A DNA stretch of 64,000 nucleotides, taken from Halobaculum gomorrense. Its GTDB lineage: Archaea > Halobacteriota > Halobacteria > Halobacteriales > Haloferacaceae. Below the pieces are notes generated by a model. It ran no database searches. It was given only the letters and a program-made list of their open reading frames with translations, and was not told the DNA's origin. Location of the stretch: contig NZ_FQWV01000001.1 of NCBI RefSeq assembly GCF_900129775.1, positions 1 through 64,000 on the forward strand, written 5' to 3'. Below are positions 53,039-62,132 of this stretch, piece after piece; the first letter of the stretch is position 1, and each line of letters begins with the position of its first letter. Position numbers and translations under genes: made by a program.

Positions 53039-53293
53039 GGCGGGAGGACGCCCGCCCGGCGCTTCCCGGTTTCGCTCCGGGCTCGGTGTCGTCGCCGCTC
53101 CCGCTTCGTGTCGCCCCGACAGGGCTTCCGTACTCCTGTCACCGATCGACGTGTCCGCATCGGGATCCACGCTCGCGGCACCGCCGCTCCGCCTCGGGCT
53201 GGACCGGTTGACGGTAGGCTGACAATTGTGCCGCTCCTCGCCGTGCGCCGATGTGGCTAACAAAGGGCTTCGATCGCCTCGATTCCAGTTGGT

Positions 53294-54058
53294 ATGCGCT
53301 CTATCACTGGCGGCGCGGTCGTCGCCCAGATCACGGTACCGGACTGGCTTCAGGAAGTTGTCGCGCAGACGGTAGCCTTCCTGCCGCGGTTGCTCGGCGC
53401 GCTGGTGATCCTCCTGATCGGCTGGGTGGTCGGGGACGGCGCCTCCCGGGTGATCCGCGTGCTCGCCGACCGCGTCGAAGTCGACCGAGCGGTGTTGGCG
53501 ACGCCGCTAGAGACGATCCTCGGCGGAACGGAGTCGGCCGTCTCGAGGGCGTTCGGCACGCTCGGCAAGTGGTTCGTGTACGCGCTGGCGGTGCTGGCGG
53601 CCGCGAACGTGCTCGCGATCCCGCTGCTGTCGGAGTGGATCCAGGCCGCGGTGTCGTACCTCCCGGCGTTCGTCGGTGGACTGCTCGTGATCGTGTTCGG
53701 GTTCGTCGTCGCGGACTTCATCGGCGACGCGATCACCCGGACTGAGGCGGCGACGCAGACGGAGTACACCACCTGGTTCGCTACGGGGACGAGGCTGTTC
53801 CTCTACTTCACCGCCGTCGTGATCGGGCTGTCGACGATGGGCGTCGACACCAGCATCCTCACCGTGTTCGCGCAGGCGATCGCGTGGGGGATCGCCGCAG
53901 CCATCGCCATCGGCGTCGGCGTCGCCGTCAGCTGGGGCGGCTACACCTACGTCCAGGACAACATCGCGCGGTGGGCAGGCCGGGTGTCGTCAGCGACCCC
54001 CCGGCCGCGACACGAGCGCATGGAAGGCGAGGGGGCGCCCGCTGCGGACGACGACTGA
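53294..54058 (+). CDS. Membrane protein of the MscS-like conserved TM helix group
   Basis: The product is 254 residues. Hydrophobic helices are at LLGALVILLIGWVVGDGASR, WFVYALAVLAAANVLAI, FVGGLLVIVFGFVVADFIGD, LFLYFTAVVIGLSTMGV and AIAWGIAAAIAIGVGVAVSW. The Gly-rich helix ends with charged turns are typical of the conserved-TM-helix domain found in mechanosensitive-channel-related proteins; the MscS beta domain and its conserved motif are absent. It may be a small osmotic-response channel or a scaffold. No operon partner is apparent; tRNA-Thr follows on the other strand. Confidence 0.75.
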   Translation: MRSITGGAVVAQITVPDWLQEVVAQTVAFLPRLLGALVILLIGWVVGDGASRVIRVLADRVEVDRAVLATPLETILGGTESAVSRAFGTLGKWFVYALAVLAAANVLAIPLLSEWIQAAVSYLPAFVGGLLVIVFGFVVADFIGDAITRTEAATQTEYTTWFATGTRLFLYFTAVVIGLSTMGVDTSILTVFAQAIAWGIAAAIAIGVGVAVSWGGYTYVQDNIARWAGRVSSATPRPRHERMEGEGAPAADDD

Positions 54059-54231
54059 CCGACGGGTCGCCACCGGCAAGCGGATCGCCACCGGCTGGCT
54101 GGAACTGATGTGAAGAGCGGTGGAAAGTCGGTGGAGAGGAGTGCGAACCACGCCCGGAGGAGCGAAGCGAGTCCGGTCTAATTCAAATTCCTATCCACCT
54201 TTCGCTGTTCACGTTCGTTCGCAGCAGGAAA

Positions 54232-54303
54232 GCCGGTGGAGGGATTTGAACCCTCGGCCTATTCCTTACGAAGGAATCGCTCTGCCAGCTGAGCTACACC
54301 GGC
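54232..54303 (-). tRNA. tRNA-Thr, anticodon CGU
   Basis: Read on the minus strand, 72 bases fold as a cloverleaf. The acceptor stem is GCCGGTG/CACCGGC. The D-arm is GCTCAGCTGGCAGAGC. The anticodon stem ATTCC/GGAAT encloses the loop TTCGTAA, giving anticodon CGT (codon ACG, Thr). The T-arm is GAGGG TTCAAAT CCCTC. No 3' CCA is encoded and no intron is seen. The RNA is expected to be processed at both ends and used for threonine ACG codons. Confidence 0.95.
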
Positions 54304-54380
54304 GCGTGCAATCAGTCGTACTGCCATGACGGGAATAAGGGTTGCGAATGTGCGTCGGCGTGGCTCGGACTCGCACGCGG

Positions 54381-55370
54381 CTACGGACGCCGAATCCGCA
54401 CGTCCAGACAGACGTTCACCTCGTGGGGCGCGTACGACCGCACCTCCCGACGCGTGAGCACCTCCACCTCGTAGCCCGCGGGCTCCGCGACCGCTCGAAC
54501 CGCTCGCTCCCCGGGGCCGAACGGGTCGTCCTCGTGGGTGATGTCGTACAGGTGGATCACGCAGTCGTCGCCAGCGAGCCGCACGGCGGTGTCGAGGAAC
54601 CCGTCGGCGCTGTGGGGGAGATTCATCACGATCCGGTCGGCCCAGCCGTTGTAGTCGGCGGTCGTCTCGCGCACGTCGCCCTCCAGCACGGTGACCGCGT
54701 CGGCGACGCCGTTGCGCGCGGCGTTCTCCCGGAGGGACGCGACCGCCGCGGGGTTCACGTCGCACGCGAGCACCGCGGCGCCGCGGGCGGCCATCGGCAC
54801 CGCGAAGGGGCCGACGCCCGCGAACATGTCGACAATGCGTTCGTCCGCTTCGACCTGCGCTGTGACGCGGTGGCGCTCGGTCGCGAGGCGGGGCGAGAAG
54901 TACACCTCGGCGATGTCGATGGCGAACTCATGGCCGTACTCGCGGTGGACCGTCTCGGTCCCGTCGCCGTAGAGCACGTCCCACTCGCGGACGCGGTACT
55001 CGCCGGCGACCTTCGAGGCGCGGTTGACGACCGCCTCGCAGGGCACGTCCGACTCGACGATTGCGTCGGCGATCCGCCGCGCGCGCTCGGGGTGGTCCTC
55101 GTCGAGGATGACGATGTCGCCGAGGCGCTCGTAGGAGGGTTCAAACCCGAGAAGCTCCGCGGGCGGCGTCGGGCCGTCTCGCTCGGCTGTCTCGCGGTTG
55201 ACGACCTCGTACCCCGCCTCGCGGGCGGCGGCCGCGTCGACGACGGGGAGAAAGATGTCGCCGTCCTCGACGGCGATCTCGCGGTCGCCGTCGAGCAGGT
55301 CGCGCTCGGCGAGCGCAGCCCTCGTCGGCTCGCCCTCAGAGACGGAGACGCGGACGCAGGGCGTGGTCAT
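54381..55370 (-). CDS. trm5: tRNA (guanine37-N1)-methyltransferase (Trm5)
   Basis: The product is 329 residues. The D1/D2 region reads EPSYERLGDIVILDEDHPE, then VYFSPRLATERHRV (the Trm5 hallmark), VDMFAGVGPFAVPMAARGA (SAM motif I), ACDVNPAAV, and the catalytic RIVMNLPHSADGFLD. A C-terminal RSYAPHEVNVCLDVR follows. It methylates N1 of G37 in many tRNAs, required for reading-frame maintenance and for wyosine synthesis in archaea. It is near a tRNA gene but transcribed independently, 77 bases upstream of the tRNA 5' end. Confidence 0.93.
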   Translation of the reverse strand: MTTPCVRVSVSEGEPTRAALAERDLLDGDREIAVEDGDIFLPVVDAAAAREAGYEVVNRETAERDGPTPPAELLGFEPSYERLGDIVILDEDHPERARRIADAIVESDVPCEAVVNRASKVAGEYRVREWDVLYGDGTETVHREYGHEFAIDIAEVYFSPRLATERHRVTAQVEADERIVDMFAGVGPFAVPMAARGAAVLACDVNPAAVASLRENAARNGVADAVTVLEGDVRETTADYNGWADRIVMNLPHSADGFLDTAVRLAGDDCVIHLYDITHEDDPFGPGERAVRAVAEPAGYEVEVLTRREVRSYAPHEVNVCLDVRIRRP

Positions 55371-55417
55371 ACCCGGCCTCGGCCGGCCGCGCGAAAAGGG
55401 CTACCGGTCCGCCCCGA

Positions 55418-56998
55418 CTACGGACCCGACTCGGCGTCGTGAGCCGCCGCGTCGCCGAACAGCGCCTCACAGTCGAGGGCGGCGACGAGGTCGGCGGCCG
55501 CCTCGTACGGGGAGCCCGCGGCGGCGGTCCCCGCGGGACGCTCGCGCCCCGCGCGCTCGAAGACGGCGTCGACGAACGCCTCGCGGACGGGCCGGGCGGC
55601 GAACACGTCGTGGAGGTACGTCCCGACCACGTCGCCGAGGGCCGCGCTCCCCGGCTCCAGCGGGGTCTCGACGGCGTCCGAGTCGATCGGCTCCGTCCGG
55701 CCCATGTGGATCTCGTACCCCGATACGGTCCCGTCGGCGGCCGCAAACGGGCCGGTGCCGTCGACGGAGACCGTCGTCTGCCGGACGCGCTTGTCAGTCG
55801 AGAAGCGCGTCTCGACCGGGAGCAGCCCCAGCCCGTCGACCTCGTCGGCGTCGCCGGTGCCCTCGACCGCGGCGTTCGTGATGCGCTCGCCGAGGATCTG
55901 GTAGCCGCCGCAGACGCCGACGACGGGGCCGTCGAACGCCCGGAGCCGGTCGCCGACGCCCGCCGCGCGCAGCGCCAGCAGGTCGTCGACCGTGTTCTTG
56001 GTGCCCGGGAGCACTACCGCGTCGGCGTCCGCGAGGTCGGCGTCGAGCGGGACGTACGCGACCCGGACGCCGGGCGTGCGCGCCAGCGGCTCGAAGTCGG
56101 TGAAGTTCGAGACGCGCGGGAGGCGCGCCACCGCGACCGTCACCGCACCCGCGTCGGCGACGCCGTCGTCGGTGCCGACGACCGCGCGCTCGCCGGCGGC
56201 CGGCAGCGACACGCTGTCCTCCTCCGGGAGCCCTGGGTCGTCGTACGGGAGCACGCCGAGGACGGGGACCCCGGTCCGCTCTTCGAGGTCGTCGAGCCCC
56301 GGTTCGAGGATCGCGGGGTCGCCGCGGAACTTCGTGATCGTCGTCCCGACGACGCGTTCGCGCAGATCCGCAGGCATGAGTTCGAGCGTCCCGTAGAGGC
56401 TCGCGAACACGCCCCCGCGCTCGATGTCGCCCAGCAGCAGGATCGACGCGTCGGCAAAGCGGGCGACCTCGACGTTCGCCAGGTCGCGATCGTGGAGGTT
56501 GATCTCGGCGATGGAGCCGGCGCCCTCGGCGACGATCACGTCGTGGTCGGCCGCGAGCCGCTCGTACGCCCCGCGGGCGGCCGACCGCGCCCGCTCCCAG
56601 TGCTCGTCGTAGTAGGCGCCGGCTTCGACGTGCCCGACGGCCTCGCCGTCGATCACGAGCTGGCTCTCGCCGTCGCCGCGGGGCTTCAAGAGCACGGGGT
56701 TCGCGTCCGTCGTCGGCTCCACTCGCGCGGCGCGCGCCTGCACGAACTGCGAGACGCCGACCTCCCCCCACTCGCCGGCGGGCGTGAGCGCCGCCCGAGC
56801 GTTGTTGCTCATGTTCTGGGCCTTGAACGGCGCGACCGACACGCCGGCGTCGGCGAGGCGGCGACACAGGCCCGCGACGACCGTGCTCTTGCCGACGTGG
56901 CTCGCCGTGCCCGCGACGAGCAGCGTCGCGGCGTCGGCGTCGCCCTCGCGGTCTCCGGCTCCGGCCACGGCCCCGGGTTCGGACTCTCCCCCGCGCAT
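55418..56998 (-). CDS. cbiP: Cobyric acid synthase (CbiP/CobQ)
   Basis: The product is 526 residues, the usual length. The N-terminal amidoligase domain has [20 protein letters not shown] (P-loop-like), [22 protein letters not shown] and [11 protein letters not shown]. The glutaminase domain has [24 protein letters not shown] with the nucleophile Cys, and TYLHDVF. It amidates the b, d, e and g carboxylates of adenosyl-cobyrinate diamide. The start overlaps the stop of the cobO-type gene (TGATG at 56996-57000), so translation is coupled. It closes the cobamide operon. Confidence 0.95.
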   Translation of the reverse strand: MRGGESEPGAVAGAGDREGDADAATLLVAGTASHVGKSTVVAGLCRRLADAGVSVAPFKAQNMSNNARAALTPAGEWGEVGVSQFVQARAARVEPTTDANPVLLKPRGDGESQLVIDGEAVGHVEAGAYYDEHWERARSAARGAYERLAADHDVIVAEGAGSIAEINLHDRDLANVEVARFADASILLLGDIERGGVFASLYGTLELMPADLRERVVGTTITKFRGDPAILEPGLDDLEERTGVPVLGVLPYDDPGLPEEDSVSLPAAGERAVVGTDDGVADAGAVTVAVARLPRVSNFTDFEPLARTPGVRVAYVPLDADLADADAVVLPGTKNTVDDLLALRAAGVGDRLRAFDGPVVGVCGGYQILGERITNAAVEGTGDADEVDGLGLLPVETRFSTDKRVRQTTVSVDGTGPFAAADGTVSGYEIHMGRTEPIDSDAVETPLEPGSAALGDVVGTYLHDVFAARPVREAFVDAVFERAGRERPAGTAAAGSPYEAAADLVAALDCEALFGDAAAHDAESGP

Positions 56999-57771
56999 CA
57001 GTACTCGGTGCCCTTGCGGGCGCGGTGGCCGTCGTCGAACGGGTGTTTTCCCTTGCGGACGTTGGTGATCAGATCCGAGGCCTCGCGCAGGTACTCGGGT
57101 TCCTCGTGGCCACCGGTGAGCACGAGTTCGAGGGCGTCGGGCTTCGAGTCGATCAGGTCGAGCAGGTCCTCGGGGTCGACCAGTCCGCGGTTGGCCGCGT
57201 ACACCACCTCGTCGAGCACGAGCATGTGCGCGCCGTCCGCGGGGTCGCCGTCGAGGGGGAGCGGTTCCGTCAGGTCGAGATCGGCCCACCCGTCGACCAG
57301 TTCGCGGGCGCGCTCGAACCCCGCGGCCGCGCGGGCGGTGTGGTCGTCTTCGTCGGTGCCGTCGGCCATCGCGTGCCAGCCGTAGTGACCGGAGTTCTCA
57401 TAGCTGATCCCCGGAAGCGCCGCGATGGCGTTGTACTCGCCGCGGACGTCCTCGACGCTGTCCGCGCCGCCCTTCATGAACTGGAGGAGGTGGACGCGGT
57501 AGCCGTGGCCGGCCGCCCGGAACGCCATCCCCAGCGCGGCGGTCGTCTTCCCCTTCCCGTCGCCCCACCACGTCTGCACCAGCCCGAACGCCTCGGGCGC
57601 GGCGGGCTCGATGTTGCGGGCGGACGGGGTGACGCCCCTCCCGGGCGTTCGCGCGCGGGGGTTCTCGGCGTGGTCGTCGGATCGGCTGTCCTCGTCGGAT
57701 AGGCCGTTCTCGTCCGGGCGGTCGTCGTCGTCGGATCGGTCGGCTTCGGTGTCTGGGTCGGTGTCGGTCAT
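56998..57771 (-). CDS. cobO: Corrinoid adenosyltransferase (CobO/BtuR/CobA-type)
   Basis: The product is 257 residues with a highly acidic 45-residue N-terminal extension (Asp/Glu/Arg-rich, likely a halophilic tail). The core has [21 protein letters not shown] (ATP-binding loop), [21 protein letters not shown] and [19 protein letters not shown]. It adenosylates cob(I)alamin or a cobinamide precursor. It is coupled to cbiP and lies 73 bases downstream of cbiZ on the same strand. The extension is unusual in length for the family. Confidence 0.93.
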   Translation of the reverse strand: MTDTDPDTEADRSDDDDRPDENGLSDEDSRSDDHAENPRARTPGRGVTPSARNIEPAAPEAFGLVQTWWGDGKGKTTAALGMAFRAAGHGYRVHLLQFMKGGADSVEDVRGEYNAIAALPGISYENSGHYGWHAMADGTDEDDHTARAAAGFERARELVDGWADLDLTEPLPLDGDPADGAHMLVLDEVVYAANRGLVDPEDLLDLIDSKPDALELVLTGGHEEPEYLREASDLITNVRKGKHPFDDGHRARKGTEY

Positions 57772-57844
57772 AGGTAGCTCCTACTGGCTGGATCGGCAAA
57801 CGATTCCGGGTCGGTCGTCGTCGCGCCGCGCCACACTGGGTCGG

Positions 57845-58660
57845 TCACGCCCGCCTCACCTCCGTCTCGCGGTCGGTGACGACGCCGTGTTCCGCGTCGG
57901 CGACGCTGGCCGGAACGCTCGCGTCGCCGGCGGCGTACCGCGAGTCGAGGCTCGCGCGGACGGCGTCGCGGACGCACGCTCGCGCGGCGCTCCCGACGGG
58001 CGTCGCGCTCCCCGAGAACGTCGCTGGCTCGCCGTCGCGGGCGCTGCCGACGACCACCGCGTCGGTCGTCGTCCCGGGGACCCCCGTCGCAGACAGCAGC
58101 GTCGCCGCCTTCGCCTCGGCGGCGACCGCGACCAAGTTCGCGAGCGCGCCGTCGTCGAGACGGCGGTCGGTTCCGACGAGGATGTTCACCGTCCCGCGGC
58201 CGGGGCGGTCAGGGGCGTCGCCGGCGGTCGACTCGTCGTCGGCGGCGACGGGCTCGCCTTCCGCGGCCGGCCCCCCGCCGCCCACCGGCAGCGCCGCGGG
58301 GTTCGAGACGCCCGCGGTGGCGACCGCGAGGACGGACCCCGACCGCGCGACCCGCGCGTGGCGCATGTCGACGCCGGTGAGCAGCGCCGGCGAGGACGGC
58401 GGGCGCTCGGCGCGGGCGACTCCGTCTTCGCCGCTCACACCGTCGCCGTCGTCCTCGCTGAAGTCGTCGCGAAAGCCGGCATCAGCGAGCCGCCGTGCGA
58501 CGTACGCGTCGAGATCGGTCCGGTCCCACCCCTCGGGCACGGAGACGTTGTACCCGGCCGGGGCGTCGGCGAAGCCGCCGGCCCACCCAGTCGAGAGCCA
58601 GCGGGTGTCGGGTCGCCGGAGGCGGAGCACGCCCGCGGCGACGGCGGTCTCAAAGCCCAC
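57845..58660 (-). CDS. cbiZ: Adenosylcobinamide amidohydrolase (CbiZ)
   Basis: The product is 271 residues. The start is GTG at 58660, which lies inside the last codons of cobD; the motif begins VGFETAVAAGVLRL. Further blocks include LSTGWAGGFADAPAGYNVSV, ALLTGVDMRHARVAR, GTVNILVGTDRRLDDGALAN and TDAVVVGS. CbiZ removes the aminopropanol side chain from cobinamide to let it re-enter the archaeal pathway, a salvage step. A long acidic insert (DDFSEDDGDGVSGEDG) interrupts the middle. The 10-base overlap with cobD indicates coupling. Confidence 0.88.
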   Translation of the reverse strand: MGFETAVAAGVLRLRRPDTRWLSTGWAGGFADAPAGYNVSVPEGWDRTDLDAYVARRLADAGFRDDFSEDDGDGVSGEDGVARAERPPSSPALLTGVDMRHARVARSGSVLAVATAGVSNPAALPVGGGGPAAEGEPVAADDESTAGDAPDRPGRGTVNILVGTDRRLDDGALANLVAVAAEAKAATLLSATGVPGTTTDAVVVGSARDGEPATFSGSATPVGSAARACVRDAVRASLDSRYAAGDASVPASVADAEHGVVTDRETEVRRA

Positions 58661-59663
58661 GCAGCACCTCCAGCAGGCGGTCGTTCTCGTCGGCGGTCCG
58701 GACCGCGACCCGGACGTGGGAGTCGAGCCCGCGGAACGTCCGCGCGTCGCGGACCGCGATCCCCGCCTCGGCGGCGCCATCGAGGACGGCGTCGACCCCG
58801 CGGTCGCCCGCATCGAGCACGAGGAACGGCGCGTCGGAGGGGTGGACCCCGTACCCCGCGTCCGTCAGCGCCGCCCGCATCCGCTCGCGCTCGCTCGCGA
58901 CCCGCTCGCGCGTCTCGGCGACGAACGCCCCCCGTCGCATGCAGTGGGCGCCAACGGCGAGCGCGGGCGCGCCGAGGTTCCAGGTGCGCCGGGCGTTTGC
59001 GAGCGCCTCGCCCCACGCGCCGGTCGCGACGGCGAAGCCCGCGCGGATCCCCGGCAGGCCGAACAGCTTCGTCAGCGACCGGGCGACGACGACGCCCGGC
59101 TCGCCCGCGAGCGAAGGCCGGTCGGTGAACCCGAGGAACGCCTCGTCGACGAGCAGGGGCGTCCCGGCGTCGCGACACCGCGCGGCCAGCGCCCGGAGGT
59201 CGTCGTCCGGATACGCGTTCCCGGTCGGGTTGTTCGGATTACAGACGATCGCGAGCGCGTGCTCGGCCGGGTCCACGTCAGCGATCGCCGCCTGCGGAAC
59301 GAACGTCGGTTCGCCGCCCTGCAGGCGCACCTCACGGGCGTACTCTCCGAAGCTCGGGTACGGCACCGCGACGGTGTCGCCGGGGTCGACGGCGAGGTCG
59401 ATCGTCAGCCGAATCGCGGCGAGACCGCCGGGCGTCGGGGTCACCGCCTCGGGCGCACAGTCCACGTAGTCGGCGGCCGCGTGGCGATACGCCGCGGGCG
59501 GCTCTGCGGGGTACGTCCGCGCCGCCTCGAACGCGCCGCGGTAGGCCGCCTCGGTGCCGTCGGGAACGCGCGGGTTCGTGTTCGCGCTGAAGTCGAGCAC
59601 GTCGGTGTCGTCGCTGCTGCCGTGGGGCGTGCGCGGTGTGTCGCGCGCGGTGTCGAAGTTCAT
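58650..59663 (-). CDS. cobD: Threonine-phosphate decarboxylase (CobD-like), class I/II aminotransferase fold
   Basis: The product is 337 residues. It shows VLDFSANTNPRVPDG near the start, IVCNPNNPTGNAYP, LLVDEAFLGFTDRPS, and the pyridoxal-phosphate lysine in RSLTKLFGLPGIRAGF. It makes the aminopropanol-phosphate linker of cobamides from threonine phosphate. The ATG at 59663 overlaps the TGA of cobY (ATGA). The upstream open frame to 60368 is antisense shadow. The position between cobY and cbiZ supports CobD over a histidinol-phosphate aminotransferase role. Confidence 0.9.
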   Translation of the reverse strand: MNFDTARDTPRTPHGSSDDTDVLDFSANTNPRVPDGTEAAYRGAFEAARTYPAEPPAAYRHAAADYVDCAPEAVTPTPGGLAAIRLTIDLAVDPGDTVAVPYPSFGEYAREVRLQGGEPTFVPQAAIADVDPAEHALAIVCNPNNPTGNAYPDDDLRALAARCRDAGTPLLVDEAFLGFTDRPSLAGEPGVVVARSLTKLFGLPGIRAGFAVATGAWGEALANARRTWNLGAPALAVGAHCMRRGAFVAETRERVASERERMRAALTDAGYGVHPSDAPFLVLDAGDRGVDAVLDGAAEAGIAVRDARTFRGLDSHVRVAVRTADENDRLLEVLRGL

Positions 59664-60385
59664 GGGCTGGTGTCGGTGGAGTTCGACTGCTCGGTCGGTC
59701 CGCGGGGGTCGTCGCTCGCGTCGCGCCCCCGCTCGCGACGCAGCAGCGCCTCGGCGACGCGGCAGTCGCGCGGGCGGTTCGCGTTCACCGCGAGGGGCTC
59801 GGTGTCGAGGACGAGCGAGGCGTCGGTCGGTCCGTCGCCGCTGCCGTCGTCGGCACCGACGACGTTCAGGCCCGTCGGCGCCACGGGGCGACCGTCGACC
59901 GTCGTCGTGGTCTCGGGGTCGACGCTGACGCCGAGGCCGCGTTTCAGGTCGACGGGGACGTAGACGGCGAGCGAGGCGTCGGCGGCGCCGGCCCGGTCGC
60001 CCGCGGCGCCGAGCACCCGGTCGATCGCCGCGGCCGACAGGAGCGGGAGGTCCGCGACGACCGTGAGGACCGGCCGGTCGACCCGCTCCAGCGCGTACCC
60101 GAGGTCGGCGACGTAGCCGTCGCCGGGGGCGTCGACGACGGCGAGGGAGTCGCCGGTGCCGCCGTGGCCGGCCGCGCCCGTAGCCCGCGTCCGGAGGTGT
60201 TCGCGCGTCGCGGGCGCCTGCGGCGAGACGACGGCGTGAGCGCGGTCCGCGCGGCTGGCCGCGAGCGCGTCGAGCACGCGGTTGACCATCGGCTCGCCGC
60301 CGACCTTGACCAGCGGCTTCTCTGCGGCCTCGCCGACCGCCCCAAGGCGGGTGCCGCGCCCCCCGCACATCACGAGAGCGTCCAC
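59660..60385 (-). CDS. cobY: Adenosylcobinamide-phosphate guanylyltransferase (CobY)
   Basis: The product is 241 residues with GTG start at 60385. It begins ALVMCGGRGTRLGA, with EKPLVKVGGEPMVNRVLDAL and VLTVVADLPLLSAAAIDRVL, then GLNVVGADD. This is the archaeal non-orthologous replacement of bacterial CobU: it attaches GMP to adenosylcobinamide phosphate. The C-terminus is a polar tail. Its 5' end overlaps cobS by 16 bases and its stop overlaps cobD (ATGA), so it sits inside a tightly coupled operon. Confidence 0.92.
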   Translation of the reverse strand: MDALVMCGGRGTRLGAVGEAAEKPLVKVGGEPMVNRVLDALAASRADRAHAVVSPQAPATREHLRTRATGAAGHGGTGDSLAVVDAPGDGYVADLGYALERVDRPVLTVVADLPLLSAAAIDRVLGAAGDRAGAADASLAVYVPVDLKRGLGVSVDPETTTTVDGRPVAPTGLNVVGADDGSGDGPTDASLVLDTEPLAVNANRPRDCRVAEALLRRERGRDASDDPRGPTEQSNSTDTSP

Positions 60386-61158
60386 GCGATCACCCCCACG
60401 TGGAGCCCGGCGACGCGGGCGGTCTCGCTCGTCGCACCGAGCACGTCGCCGCTGACGCCGCCGAGGCGGGTCCTCGCCCACCACAGCGCCGCGGCGGCGA
60501 CGACCGTCGCGGTGAGGAGAACGGCGAGACCGGGGGCGAGCGCGGGCCAGCCGACGAGCGCGGCGGGCGCGGCGACGACGCCCACTCCGGGCAGCGAGCG
60601 CGGGCCGGACTCGGCAGTCAGCGCCGACCCGAGTCCCTCGTGAGCGGCGTCGCCGAGGCACACCAGCGCCGCGGTCGCGGCCTTCCCGCCGACCTCGGCG
60701 GCGACGACGATGCCGACGGCGGCCGCCGGCGCGGTCCGCGCGAGGGCCGCGAGCAGCGCCGCCGCGGCCGCGAGGCCGAGGACGACGAGCGCGAGCGCGA
60801 GCGCGCCCCCGACGCCGACGGCGCTGTCTTTCAGCACCTCGCGGCGGCGCTCGGCGTCGCCGTGGACGACCGCCGCGTCGCCCAGGTCGGCGACGCCGTC
60901 GAGGTGGGTGATCCCGGTGACCGCGTACGCCCAGCCGACGAACAGCGGCGCGACCGTCTCGGTCGGGAGCGCGGCGGCGCTGCCGGGCACGACCGCCACC
61001 GCCGCGAACGGGAGCGCCAGCAGCGCGCCGATCGGGTAGCCGACGGCGGGGATCGCCGCGGGCGTCCGACGGAACGCCTCCCACCGCTGTTCGCCGTGCC
61101 CGACGGGGATGCGCGAGAGGAAGCCGAGCGCGCCGACGACGGCCGCGAGCGGCCTCAC
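60370..61158 (-). CDS. cobS: Adenosylcobinamide-GDP ribazoletransferase (cobalamin synthase, CobS)
   Basis: The product is 262 residues with several membrane helices. It has LGFLSRIPVGHGEQRWEAF near the N-terminus, then GWAYAVTGITHLDGVADLGD with the conserved His-Leu-Asp-Gly and Asp metal sites, and KDSAVGVGGALALALV. It joins adenosylcobinamide-GDP to alpha-ribazole to form the complete coenzyme, in the membrane next to CbiB. The GTG at 61158 overlaps the cbiB stop as GTGA; a GTG two codons earlier (61164) is possible. Confidence 0.92.
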   Translation of the reverse strand: MRPLAAVVGALGFLSRIPVGHGEQRWEAFRRTPAAIPAVGYPIGALLALPFAAVAVVPGSAAALPTETVAPLFVGWAYAVTGITHLDGVADLGDAAVVHGDAERRREVLKDSAVGVGGALALALVVLGLAAAAALLAALARTAPAAAVGIVVAAEVGGKAATAALVCLGDAAHEGLGSALTAESGPRSLPGVGVVAAPAALVGWPALAPGLAVLLTATVVAAAALWWARTRLGGVSGDVLGATSETARVAGLHVGVIAWTLS

Positions 61159-62132
61159 GGCCACGTCGTCACCTCCGCGACCCCTGCGGGCAGGACTGCG
61201 ACCCCCGCGAGCAGGAACGCCAGCGCCCCGGCGAGCGCGACCGCTCGGACGCCGGCTCGCGACTCGGCGAGCGAGGGGAGGTCGGCGTCCGGGTTGAGCG
61301 TGTACGCGCCCGATTTCGCGAGCCGCACGTCGAGCGCGGCCGCCGCGGTCGCCATCGGCCACCCCGAGTTCGGCGAGGCGGGGACGCGGGCCCATCGCCG
61401 GGCGGCGAGCAGCGATCCGGGCGACCCGGCGGCGACGGCGAGCAACACGGCCGACACGCGGGCGGGCACCCACATAACCGCGTCGTCGAGGCGGGCGCTG
61501 GCGGTGCCGACCGGTCTGTCCGGGTAGCCGAGCATCGAGTCGAGCGTATTCACGCCCTTCACCCACGCGGCGGCGGCGACGCCGAGCACGAGCGACGCCT
61601 GCGCGCCGAGCGCGAACGCCAACAGGGGCGCGACGAGCCCGTCGGCGAGGTTCTCTGCGGCGCTCTCGACGGCCGCGCTCCGGATCCCCGCGGCCGACAG
61701 CGCCGACGTGTCCCGGCCGACCAGCGCGATCGCCGACTCCCGGGCAGCGCCGGCGTCGCGCCCGGCCGCCTTGACCACCTCGCTCGCGACGGCGACGAGC
61801 ATCCGCAGGCTTGTGAGCGAGAACAGCGCGAGCCCCGCGACGACCGCGGTGGCGACGGGGACGACGAGCGCGACGGAGGTCCCGGTCCACGCGACGCTCG
61901 CGGCGACGACGCTTCCGGCGCCCGCGACGACGCCCCACGCGACCGCCGCGAACGCCAGCGGGAGAACGACCGCGGCGACGACGCCGACGGCCCGCGGTCG
62001 GGGCCACTCGCGGTCGACCGCGCCGACGACCCGGCCGAACAGGGCGATCGGGTGCACGCGACCCGGCGGCTCCGCGAACGCCGCGTCGAGCGCCGCCGCC
62101 AGCCCGACGGCGGCGAGGGCGGTCAGCCCCAT
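61155..62132 (-). CDS. cbiB: Adenosylcobinamide-phosphate synthase (CbiB)
   Basis: The product is 325 residues with four to five membrane helices. The family marks are AFAEPPGRVHPIALFGRVVG near the start, RDTSALSAAGIRSAAVESAAENLADGLVAPL, VKGVNTLDSMLGY and LDDAVMWVPAR. It attaches the aminopropanol-phosphate linker to adenosylcobyric acid in the membrane. It starts 10 bases inside the end of the HAD gene and overlaps cobS with its stop, so it is translated in series. Confidence 0.93.
   Translation of the reverse strand: MGLTALAAVGLAAALDAAFAEPPGRVHPIALFGRVVGAVDREWPRPRAVGVVAAVVLPLAFAAVAWGVVAGAGSVVAASVAWTGTSVALVVPVATAVVAGLALFSLTSLRMLVAVASEVVKAAGRDAGAARESAIALVGRDTSALSAAGIRSAAVESAAENLADGLVAPLLAFALGAQASLVLGVAAAAWVKGVNTLDSMLGYPDRPVGTASARLDDAVMWVPARVSAVLLAVAAGSPGSLLAARRWARVPASPNSGWPMATAAAALDVRLAKSGAYTLNPDADLPSLAESRAGVRAVALAGALAFLLAGVAVLPAGVAEVTTWP

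Noticed and set aside
54232-54303. tRNA-Thr as an integration site of the accessory island
   Set aside because: No repeat of the tRNA 3' end was found elsewhere in the window, no integrase gene is nearby, and the flanking genes are housekeeping.
55439-57385. 648-codon plus-strand open frame
   Set aside because: Antisense shadow of cbiP and cobO; the composition is Arg/Val/Asp-skewed with no domain.
57876-59963. 695-codon plus-strand open frame
   Set aside because: Antisense to cbiZ, cobD and cobY, all with diagnostic motifs.
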